Source: Elmis aenea
Lineage: Eukaryota; Arthropoda; Insecta; Coleoptera; Elmidae
DNA length: 64,000 bases
NCBI GenBank assembly: GCA_947652605.1
Contig: OX393576.1
Span: forward strand, 62,906,966 to 62,970,965
Direction: 5' to 3'
The translations under genes were made by a program, and so were the position numbers. Under the pieces are notes generated by a model. The model was given only the letters and a program-made list of their open reading frames with translations, did no database searches and was not told the origin of the DNA. The number at the start of each line of letters is the position of its first letter. Position 1 is the first letter of the stretch. Below are positions 12,301 through 24,300 of this stretch, piece by piece.

Positions 12301-15300
12301 CATTAAAATTACACCAGGTGTATAATTTTTTAAGATTAATACATCGACAAATCAAATTCAGACAGTTTGAAAAGTGATCCGTTAAGATTCTGAAAGCACA
12401 GTGACTATTATGGCGAAATTGTGCAGCAATAAATATGTTTTTTCCTTCGGGATATCGGCCTTTCTATTGTTATCTATTGTTCTAGCGGCTGATATTGTAC
12501 ATCATAGTTTTATAGTTCGGCAAAATTTAATCGTTTTTAAAATGTTTACAGTCGAAAAGTTTATCTAATTATATACAGGGTGTCCCAGATTACATTTCCA
12601 GCATGGGGATCTCGCTTATTAAAATTATTTACTAATAATTCACTACTGTTACATTTAATTACCTCTTATGGACTCCTGTTCAAAACAGTACAAGTAAAAT
12701 TGTATTCAATAGAGGTCGCAGCGTATCATTTTTGGAAATTCATAAAGCAAAGTATTTAGGGATTTGTCAATATTTGTCATAAAATTTTTTACAATCGTTA
12801 TGTAAATGATTTGAGAGTTAATAATAATAATTTATAGATGTATAAGCAATTTAAACCCATTTGCTGTAATTAAAAAAAAAAAGAATTTTTGAAAAAAAAG
12901 TAGTAAAATAAATGTAGAAAAACTAAGCTGAATCAATTTGCAAAATGTTAATTAGACTATCAAGTGCAAAATAAAACGCGCTGCCACTAAATAATTTTAC
13001 CTAAATTGTTAAATTTGCCTAACTAAAAAGATGCAGCAAGTATTTATTAATTAAAAAAAGGTACAACAGTTAACTAAGTTTATATGAAGCGGCTACTATG
13101 CCCTGATCCGAACTTATTCTTCCGTCATATTTCTTAATTAAACGATGATTAAACGCTAGATTAATGAAAGGAGATTGCTAGATGTTCAACTTGTAAAAAA
13201 CTGAAATATAATACTTTATAATTTGACAATCAAAAATTTCTCGTGCATCATTAATCATTGGTTTAGCTATAAACAGTTATAATCACTACAAATACTCGAT
13301 TAGGGGGAACTACAAATACAGAATGAACATAAATAAACTGGTGTGGACACCAAATGACTTTCACCATACATTGTGTGTGTTCACAACATACAACATCCTT
13401 AAAATAATATAAAGTTAAAAAAAAACATAACTTCTTTTGTAGAAATTTGAGAAAGTTGAAATAGTCTAAACGTGTTCAGAAGACTTGAAAACGTGCAAAT
13501 CCATCGATATTCCGAATTCGCAAAAACTTTCTTCATACTTATTTATTATAGCAAAGTTAAAACTTGACTGTATCGAGCAGACAAAAAAAAAATTCAACTT
13601 GTCTTTTGTGATTGTTAAACAACATGTTATGAGCACAACATCCCACTTGCAGTACTGTTCGTCGACTTCAGAAAAGCGCATGACTCGTTAAATAGACCCA
13701 GAATGTTCCAAATGCTGAAGGAGTTTAAGATACCAGACATACTAATCAGATAGTAAGAGACGGAAGACTGAACAGAGAGGGAACAATACTAAACAAAAGT
13801 CACCAACTCATAAGTTATGCCGATGATGTAGCTATACTGGTAAAAACTTTGAAGGAACTGGGAGACATCAAAAGCAGAATGGCAGAAGCAGCACAAAAAA
13901 TGGGATTAAGGATAAACTAAGATAAGACCAAGCTAATGAGAATAGGACAACAAACAATAGAAGACAGGCCAGTGGTAGGGAAATTTGAGGAAGTAAATGA
14001 ATTTGTGTACTTAGGGACACTACTCACAAACAGAATGGAAGAAGAAAAAGACATAAACATGAGAATACTGAAAGCCAACAAAAGTGCAGGAGCTTTAAAT
14101 AATCTAATAAGAGCAAAACAGTTATCTATGAGCACCAAACTACGTTTGTTTAAAACAATACTAATTTAAGACCTACAGCGATCTATAGCTAAAGCCGCAC
14201 TGCGGGAGGGTTGGCTGGAGGGTAGATGGTAGATACACGCCGTCGCTTGGCGACAATTTGTTGTGAAACAATGCGCCTGGATTGTCGCCAGGCGACGGCG
14301 TGTATCTACCATCTACCCTCCAGCCAAAAATCCCGCAGTGCGGCCTTAGCTTATGGGTGTGAGATCTGGGTGCTAATTAAAAATGCAAAGGAAGCCCTAA
14401 GAAGATGGAAAAGAAAGATAATTCGGAGAATAGTGGGAGGGAAGAGAACAGATGAGGGCTATATGTATAAGAAAAACGAACGAGGAGGTATTTACAATTT
14501 TCAAAAAAGCGACCATAGACAAAAATAAATACCAGATGAATACAATGGCTAGGACATATTGAGAGAAGAGAGGACAGCAGAATAATAAGAGAGATAGCGT
14601 GGAAAGAACCTACATACAGGGTGTAGACTCGGATTACGCAACATAGCGATTTCAATGGTAAAATTTTAAAAGTCGAATTCTTGCTCCGCTAATTATGTTA
14701 GAAAAAAAGTGCATATACGTTTTTTGTAGAGAAAAAAATTCTGTATCCATAAATGTAATCAATATTACTTTTTCATTTTCCAATAACTGAAAATTATGCA
14801 AATTAAAAAACGCGTTTGGACAGAAATCTGTAGTGCCTTGGAATTATGGTATGACAACTGCCCAGCCTAATGTCATTTATACTGTCACTTTGACGCGAAA
14901 TTCATTCTTAATTATCCTTTATATTTTATCAAACATTTATTTTACACAATTAGTTATGTTTTCATTGCAAGATATAATAAAAATGATAATTAAGAATAAA
15001 CTTCAAACGTCAAAGTGACAGTAAGTGTTAGTAAGATGGGCAGTTGTCGTAGCATAATTCCAAGGCACTACAGATTTTCGCGAAAACGCGTTTTTTAATT
15101 TGCGTATTTTTCTGTTTTTTGAAAACGAAAAAGTAATATTGATTACATTTATGGATACAAAATTTTTTTCTCTACAAAAAACGTATATGCACTTTTTTTC
15201 TAACATAATTAGCGGAGCAAGAATTCGACTTTTAAAATTTTACCATTCAAATTGCTATGTTGCGTGATCCGAGTCTACACCCTGTATATGTAAAAAGAGG

Positions 15301-18300
15301 AAGAACCAGAAAAAGATGGAGAGAAGCTGTGGAGGCAGAACTAAGACAGAAAAACACAATGAATTGGAGGAAGAAAACGAAAGAGAGAAGAGTAAGGAAG
15401 AACATCACCAAGCTCTGGGCCTAAACGGCCTGCAAAATAGCTTTTATATAAACACTGCATAATATGATAAAAATACAGATTTTATAATACCCAGTTATAA
15501 ATTTAACTAGTATTGTCAGTTTGGAAATTGAAAAATTAGTTACATAAGATTTTTATAAGCATAAATTGCTTGTATTACAAATACGTATATCTTGGTCTCC
15601 TAATTTAACACTTGACCCAAATTTCCATTTTATTAACTGTGCAAATTAGTAAACATTAACTTTAATAAATATTTGCTTAGATCATTGTATGGGTTGTTAA
15701 ATCAAGGACAAAGTTAACCGAATTGAAACTGGTCTAGCATTTCTACAAAATATTCTTCAAAATGAAGATAGCTAATATTTTATTCAATTAGTTTATATTA
15801 GTTAACTAATCACTAGAACAATTCAAACATTTTAAAGTGAATGCCCAAGTGTTTTTATCGAGTTACATATTACGTAATCGTTACTGGTTGATTTACGTTT
15901 TACAAAAATCTTATTGTTGAATAGTTTTTTTTTGGTATTGGATATGAAGCCATAAGATGTTGGCTAAGTTTGTTAAAATAAAATTGGTTTTGTGAATAAA
16001 GTTATCTGTGAAGCCAACACATAACTAGTCTATATTAATAAGATAAGCGAGTCTTCGTAGTTCCTACAGATTTTTATCTTTGGACGTAGATGGGCTTGAA
16101 TTGATATTGGAATGCATTGGAGTTACCTTGAACGAATACAGAATGCGGCGAATGAAACTATGAATGATCCAAACATACTGATTCGAGTCAATGATTGATC
16201 TGTCTGTCTGTGTTAGACTTGCGTTAGATATTTAATAATAGGAAGATAACTTAAATACTTGTTTAACCAATCCTAAAGAGTTTTTGGATTCAATTTTAAA
16301 ATCTTTACAACTTTAAGTTCTGGAATTGGACCCATGAATTCCCCCTAAAATTTCACAAGCGATATCCTGATTCTGAGTTACAGTGTCAACAATAACAAAG
16401 TGAATCTTAAATAATTGAAATCGCCTTTGATTTAAACCAGAGGTGATTATTTATTTCCAGAGATTTGTAAATTATAAGTGTAATTAAACTAACAAAATTT
16501 ATAATGAAGCTGTTGAGCATTTGATTACACATTGCGAGGCACCAAATACAGCATATGTTGCAATCGAGATTCAACCTACAAAAACCTTTTAATTACCAAT
16601 TTATAATTCTATAGAGGTGATTAAAATAACGTTACATACTCGTGTCGTACAGAACACGACGGCATCCGATTTAAAATGAAAATTTAAATGGAAGTTAGAA
16701 ATAGCTGTCAATCAAGATGAAATTATCTCGGTAACATCGACAGCTCATATTACGGGCCTTTAAAGCCCAGTAAACTTAAAAGCGAATAGCCACAGCACAC
16801 GTAAGTTAATTACATAGCCAATTAAATAACACACTAACGCGGGTCTCATCTGTCTTTATTTATAATGTATTATTTAAATTTATTAAAACATATGTGCAAG
16901 ATACGATAAGTCGATGTTGTTAATTGAATTCATAAATGAAATGTATCTATAGGGATTTCTCAACAGGCAGGATTTTTATCATCTGTCAGCTTCATGAAGA
17001 AAGCTTTTTAACATCTATGCAGAGTCACTGCTGCACTTCGACCAAATAAGACGGTACATCTCAATTTCTTTTTTAAGATGTTTATCTAGCCAGTTGCTAT
17101 TAATTGTACAATGTTGTACGTCAGTACAAGAATCACACATTATAATCATCAAACCATAGCTTTAAGCTAGCAGACAAAACAGACTACACAAAACTATACA
17201 CTTTTAGATTTTAAAATCCATCTCCATCACCTAGGGGTAAGAAATTTAATTATATATTTAAATGTGAATGTTCCTACGCGTTCTCCAGACTTGCTACTGG
17301 TATTGACACTAATTAATAACAAAGTTAAGAAATTAGACCTTGATAAAACAATAAATTCAAGTCAGCACTTTAATTTATTGCTATTTACTTTTTACAATAT
17401 TAAATAACGCAACGCATTTAACGACCATAATATCACGTCAATTGTTATTAATCGTATATTGATACAAGTAATTAATGTTTGTAAAATAATAAAATACATG
17501 TTAAGTAATAATTTGTGCTGTATTGCGTGTGTACATTAAAATTGTTTTTTATTTTATTGTCATACTTGTTTGAAATGGTGATAACGGTTAATTAGAGCAG
17601 ATTTATCTTATTTCCAGAAGCAGTTCCTTAGTTTGACTGCTGCAAAAGTGTTACAATAAGGGAATATTATAGAGTAATAAAAAAGACTTACCATCTTGTA
17701 CGGCAGTGTTTAGGCAAAGAGGGCACGATTCATTTGTAAACATACAGGAATAACATCGTTCATGGCCACAATTGTCGATAAGTCTTCTTTTTTTGCCTTT
17801 ATCAAATGGCATATTACAGCTAGGACAGCATTCAGAGTTATTTTCACCATCTAGAAGTCTTCTGATAGCGGCCAGATCTGAAATAAATAAAACAGTTTAG
17901 GATATGTAACTTGGAAATTTATTATAACATAAAACAATATTCAAATGGTGCTAAATTCGCCGCTATCTGGAGAAAATTGTAAAAAATTCACAATAAAACC
18001 GAGCTTAAGTAAAAAATATCGAGATTATAATGTAATTACTTGAGGCGTTTACGATATTATTAACTGACCCAATTTCAACAAAGAAGTTACAAAGCGATTG
18101 TTTAGCGAGAAATACAATTTGGTAGTTGCTTTAAAGTCGTGTTGATTATGTGGTGAAATCGACTATAACGTTAATAAAAGAGCACAAAGATGTACCGTTG
18201 ATATAACTGTTGCTCAAAACTCGTAATCACAAAAGATGCAAGAACCAGAAACCGGCTAAAAAACATTTTCATAAAAGCGAAATTATTTTTTATGCAATTG

Positions 18301-21300
18301 TATTACACCGCGACGCGTTTAATTAAAGAGAACATTAAAATTCACCTTGAACTGATAACCTTTATTGATATTTATGGCGATTTCTAAAACGTTAAGGGGA
18401 AAATACTATAAAAATAACAAAGTTCAAGTTGTACTTTCTCATTAAAAAATTGACATTAATTATAAAAGGGATCATTTATGAAACCGAATTTTAGGAGCCA
18501 GTGTACGAATATTGCACTTGAAAATTAATTGATTAACAGGAAAATTTATAGGGTTTGTTCCAACAAGGCTACGTACGATCCAATGTACTATCAGGATTCT
18601 GCGCAGTATCGATATCGCGTTCCAGCACAGTCTCTGATAGTTCACCGGACGGACGGTTAGTTGGCTGTTCCATCTGTTACAAAATTAATCAGTTAGTGTA
18701 CGGTCAAAACAGTACGTGAATGAAGGCATGTACTAGCGCTTAGATTTTTACACGCATGCGCTGTTCATAACTAACGTGAGCTCTGGTACCTATGCATCGC
18801 CCTCCTAATCCCATTTAGTACTGTATTCTTAAGGTGTTTACCCTTGCGATGCGCACATTTCTATGAACCCAATTGACACAAATATCATTTACAGTTAGGC
18901 CAGTCGTAAAAGCGTTCCAACAAGGGCTAATACTGACCAATACATTTATTAGTACATAGTTCACGCATGCGAATAAAACAGTTGATGTACTTATCCATGA
19001 ATTGGTTTTAAATCGCTTGTTTAAACAAACCTGTAATAAACAATAAGGCTAACGCAAATGTACCAACCTAGAGTCTGTAACATTGTTTCACTATTGTCTT
19101 TTAGCGTAAACCAATTTTTTTTCAATTAAAATAATAAAAAGTAATTTCCACTACTATGGGCAATATTTTCGTAAAAATCAAATTGCCCCAACGCGATTTA
19201 CTTTAAAGAATTTGCTGTTCAAAAATCCTGAAAAACTTTTTAATATATTTTCAGGAATTTTAGGTGCGCGTATCTCGTGAACTATTAACTAGTTTTTTTT
19301 TTAACTTTTCCTGCTGTTTTCCTTATTTTTTTGTGCATTTTATTTTGTATTTTCTTTTGTTGCTGCTATTTACGATTTTAAAAATTATTCCCAGTTTGTT
19401 ATTGTTATTAGAACATTTTCGTAACGTATCATTTATATTTTAAATTACAGTAAATTGTAGATAATGTTAACTACAATAAAAATTGACAAGTCAGCAATTA
19501 CACATTCCGTTCTGCATACGATGATATCACGGTTACATCATTAGCGCATAAATTCAATTTATAATGCTCTTTGGAATGTAATAAGTTGTATGTAGCAGGT
19601 AACCTTACACTTCAATCCCCACAAATAAGAACGTTCCAGTTAAAAGTGCACATTATTTATTTGCACCTGCATAGCTGCAGAGAAAATATTTAAAAAAAAC
19701 CATGCAAAAAGTTTTAAGTACATTGAAGTATTGTAAAGTATATGTGTGCTTATAAGTTTCAGATATAAAACGACTAAAAACAAAAATATAAGAGACGTGT
19801 ATTCGATTCAGTTTAGTTTTTCACATCAAAACGAACTGAAGACGAATAATTTTAAGAAAATATCCAGAAGAAAGTTTAGTGAACCATTAAATGCATGAAT
19901 GAAAATTAGATTTAAATAATATTTTAGATATACTTTATTGTAGGGAATGTGGGAAAAATCATTCACTATTTTTCAACTGTTTTTTACCGAAAAACAAAAA
20001 TTGTTGCCGGAGCAACATTGTGCAAACAATAACTAAAAATGTTGCCGAAGGGCTACATTTGTGCACAACGATAAATAAAATGTGTTGTTGAAGGGCAACT
20101 TTGTACATAACAATAAATGAAAAATGTTGCCGAAAGAACATTTGTGTAGAACGATCAATAAAATATGTTGCCGAAGAGCAAAACTGTGCAAAAAGATAAC
20201 GTTTATTATAGTTGCATATTATTTTATTATAACACAGTGGCACACCACACTTTTCATAGTTTGTAATTAATTCCATTTTATTTTGTTATGACATGCCACT
20301 ATAAAACAAAATAAAAAACCTTTGTAACTTACGTATTATTGAAAATAACTACATCAACCCTTACATATTTGGAATGAGAAAAAAATAAGGAATTTAAGTA
20401 AGTCATAGCCAACTATAGCTTCCATTAAAAAAATGGTAAGTTTGCGCCGAAATAATTTTTATGGTTTTTACATAACATAATAACATATGTTGCCAATAGA
20501 CAACACTGTGCATTCAAGGATCAACAGTTGCTTGATTTTGTAATTTATTAATTATCAAATTCAATAAAGCAATTTTGATTGCGTCCCGTATACTTTGGTG
20601 ATAATGGCGTGGCTCAAATTTCGGCCTTGATTTTGATAATGCTACGATGCCTGTATTGTGGCGCCAAAAAACGTCAAAAATGTGAACTACAAATACAAAC
20701 GGGAGTAATATGCAAAGCGCGGTTAGGAAGCAATTTTCCTACAAAAACTTTTAATGGCGATTTCAACAATTATATGAAAATTTAAGCCAATTACTTTAGA
20801 ATTATTGATGCACACTAACATTTTCTTTTAACCTTTATTCAGGGTGTCCCCATTATACACCGCCAAAAAGTAGGTGCATATTCTTGAATGAAAATGATGA
20901 TCATTTGTCAAATATTTTGTTATCCGAAAATGCTTCCTTTCAAAGTTGGAGACCTCCAAAGTTGCAAGACAAAAAAATAAAAAAATCGATTACGTCCTAG
21001 CCGTTTAAGCTAGAGCTATCAAACTTGGCCGAAATGTTTTGGTGTTTCCCATTGACTTTGTGGGATAATTAGAAAGAAAACACGTAATTGGAAGTATGAT
21101 TTACAGGCAGGTCATACGCCTACCATCTTCAGAATGTTTTTCTCTGGGATAAAATAGAAAATGTCATTCGTTCATAAGAAAGAACGACATAAGAGAAAAA
21201 AATTCGCCCCTCTTTGTTTTTTGCTGTAAACGTAGCCGTTTTCGAGAAAATTAGCGCTAAAGATGCATCGACAAACTCTGTTTATACACCTCAAATATTT

Positions 21301-24300
21301 TTTTTACTAAACTCAGTTGGCTAATGTCATGCTTGACTTAAGGCTTGTTCATAACCTAACCTTTTTTTAAAAATGTCAGACACAAACTTGTATACTGACA
21401 TTCACTTAGTTTATTATGAACAAGCCTTAAGTCAAGCATGACATTAGCCAACTAAGTTTAGTAAAAAAAATATTTGAGGTGTATAAACAGAGTTTGTCGA
21501 TGCATCTTATGAACGAATGACATTTTCTATTTTATCCCAGAGAAAAAAATTCTGAAGATGGTAAGCGGATGACCTGCCTGTAAATCATACTTCCAATTAC
21601 GTGTTTTCTTTCTAATTATCCCACAAAGTCAATGGGAAACACCAAAACATTTCGGCCAAGTTTGATAGCTCTAGCTTAAACGGCTAGGACGTAATCGATT
21701 TTTTGATTTGTTTTTCTTGCAGCTTTGGAGGTCTCTAACTTTGAAAGGAAGCATTTTCGGATAACAAAATATTTGACAAATGATCATAATTTTCACTCAG
21801 GAATATGCACCTACTTTTTGGCGGTGTATAATGGGGACACCCTGTATAATACACAACATCAAATTAAAATATTTAACAACGCCTGGCACTAACACAGATA
21901 CTTGTAAAGTTGACCAACAACATTAATCGTATCAATCATGGCTAGCTATCAGAAGGAAAATCTAAATTAAATTTTTTTATCAAGCAGTTAAAATTTATTA
22001 TTTTAAATTAAACTAGACAGAACTTGCGTAAGATGTCACTAACAATTAAGCATTTACATGCAACAACCTTATGATTTTCAATGCGATAATCATATGAAAG
22101 TGGGTAAAATTCCTCACAGTATTATTATCTCAATACGAACACCATTCTATTGCAAAATATTTAAAAATAAACATGTTACTTTATTAGGTCAATAATAAAC
22201 GAAATAAAATTTCCAAGGTAATAATGCTTGTCAAACATCGAACCTGTAAAATAAAACTGCTGTTGCAGTTATTAAAGTAACAGGTGGATTGGTAATGGGT
22301 AATAGAACAGCAATAAATTTGAAGCAAGTGTCGTATTACTCCTTGAAACTGATTTTAAAAGTCAATAAGTCTGTCAGTCGGTCGCAAAACGATCGCAAAT
22401 TTTAGAATAGCAGTACCTGGGCGGTGACTTCCAGTATCAAATTTCATGTTTTTAAGTGAAATGTGTTAAATATCTAACATATTCAATAAAATCGTTTATT
22501 TACCTTTTTATTTTGTAGACAACCGTCTAAGCGGACGATAAAAAACAACATTCTAAACTGATTAAATTATTTGAACAAGAAGTATCCAAAACGACAACAG
22601 TTCATGATCATTTCATGATTAAACTGAATCAAAAATATAGGTCACAAATTATACTAAAAGGAATAAGACTAGACGACTTTACAAATTAGAAAAACTGGTA
22701 TAAAAATATTTTAAAGTATTCAAAGAAACTGCATAAGAAAACGAAGTACACACATACAAGTTTGTTTGTTGTAGATAATGGGTTTTGTGTTTCCTGCAAT
22801 TTTGTAGGTCCCAGTATTTCAGATATGTTTTTTTTATCTGCAATCATATTAACCTATACAGGGTGCGCCATTAGTGCGATAAAGTCCATTATTGCCCTTA
22901 ATGTCAACTTAATAAAAAAAAGTTTTTAATGAAACTTATAGTATTTCTACACCTGCATGTTTTAAAATTAGTTTCAAGTATACAGGGGGTTTCATAAAAG
23001 TGGGGCGTCACTAAAGGTATTGTTTTTAAATTGAACACCCAGTATATTTTTGCATAATCGAATTCAGCAAGAAAATCTCCATATGACAGTACTTTGTTTT
23101 TTTCATTTTTTTGCGACGTTGCCAATTTATCTTAAAAAATCTTTGAATTTCCACAAAAACAGGGTACAATACTTGTCAAGAGCACAACGTTATGAATAAT
23201 AATTGGCAAATGATATTTTGCACATACAAAGTCAAAAGGTGTAGTCATAGTCTAAATACATCAAAATTAATTTATATTATACAGGGTGTTTCTTATAGAT
23301 GTGCCAACTTCCCAATTTTCAAACATCAATAACTTTATTTTTTCAAATGGAACACCCTGTATATTATTACGTCATTTTGTTGCATTTTTGTTTTTCTTCA
23401 ACTTTTCTTAATACTTACCTATACCTAAAATGAATATTTTCTGAGATATTTACATTTTACCTATTCTTATAAGCGTTGTGTAGGAATTTCCTAGTTTTCT
23501 CGGAGTAGGCCCCGACTTTGACAATAGAAACAATAATTTCTGTAGTAACAAATGTCAGAGTTAATTGCTGTCAATTGTTAAAACATAAATAAATGAGTAT
23601 AACATATTTAATAGGAATTTTCCAAAAAAAGAATTGATTGATGCGGTCTATGTTCAGGGTGGCGTATTTTCGATGCCCATACAGGGTGGGTATCTCGGTT
23701 ATTATCAGAGATAGAAAAAAACTAAGTACGTAGTCTCGATTTGTTTTTTGGAGAGGAATTTATTGTCGTAAACAGATTTTTGATCTTTTTTAATTTTCGA
23801 AATATAGTTTTTTTTTTAATCTCTGATAATTACCGAAATACCCCCCCTGTAACATAGACCGCCCCACTTTTATGAAACCCCCTGTATACTTGAAACTAAT
23901 TTTAAAACATGCAGGTGTAGAAATACTATAAGTTTCATTAAAAACTTGTTTTTATTAAGTTGACATTAAGGGCAATAATGGACTTTATCGCACTAATGGC
24001 GCACCCTGTATATTTAGTAACTTAAGATATCTTTATAATGCATTCTTTGTACATCAGTACTCTAAAAAGTAATCTTTCACAGAGACATTGTTTGTCCTCT
24101 TATTGCACGTAAAGTCTGATATAATAATTTGAAAAACTGTCATTTTATCAACGATAAAAATAATCTAAAAAAATACCACTTCACCCGTCATTCATGCAAA
24201 CTGTTTATGAATGTGTGCCAGTGCCACACAAACATGTATATGTTAAGGCAGCAAAGCAAATAGTCTAATGAAATTATAAAAATTGGAATTTGACGAATAT

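Larger units (their letters stand above)
13646..15424 (+). pseudogene. Non-LTR retrotransposon relic (reverse transcriptase C-terminal half)
   Basis: Conceptual pieces in order: [12 protein letters not shown] (RT block with catalytic Asp), [12 protein letters not shown] (the YADD active site near 13813), then [18 protein letters not shown] (13936-14166), [20 protein letters not shown] (from about 14353), and the basic tail [18 protein letters not shown] after 15290. This is the standard 3' half of an insect LINE polyprotein. Two later insertions split it: a small foldback at 14188-14351 and foldback D at 14617-15284. Stops and a shift before YADD show it is dead. No 3' tail or target duplication found. 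Confidence 0.85.
22983..23884. mobile_element. Inner foldback of G copy 1 (ends CAGGGGGTTTCATAAAAG)
   Basis: Bordered by TA, with terminal inverted repeats CAGGGGGTTTCATAAAAGTG. It has received two further pieces relative to the copy at 54568-55119: a 78-bp mini element and a foldback H-like fragment. Confidence 0.85.
22859..24008. mobile_element. Foldback element G, copy 1 (composite)
   Basis: Ends CAGGGTGCGCCATTAGTGCG and its reverse complement, bordered by TA. The outer arms are about 120 bp each; inside is another foldback (22983-23884). The copy at 54444-55243 has the same composite build. Confidence 0.92.

Noticed and set aside
18557..18944. LTR retrotransposon with short LTRs
   Set aside because: Repeats are only about 31 bp and imperfect, with no TG...CA ends, primer-binding site or coding sequence.
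20003..20215. CRISPR-like array, 40-bp spacing
   Set aside because: Units are repeated along their full length and degenerate; ordinary tandem repeat.
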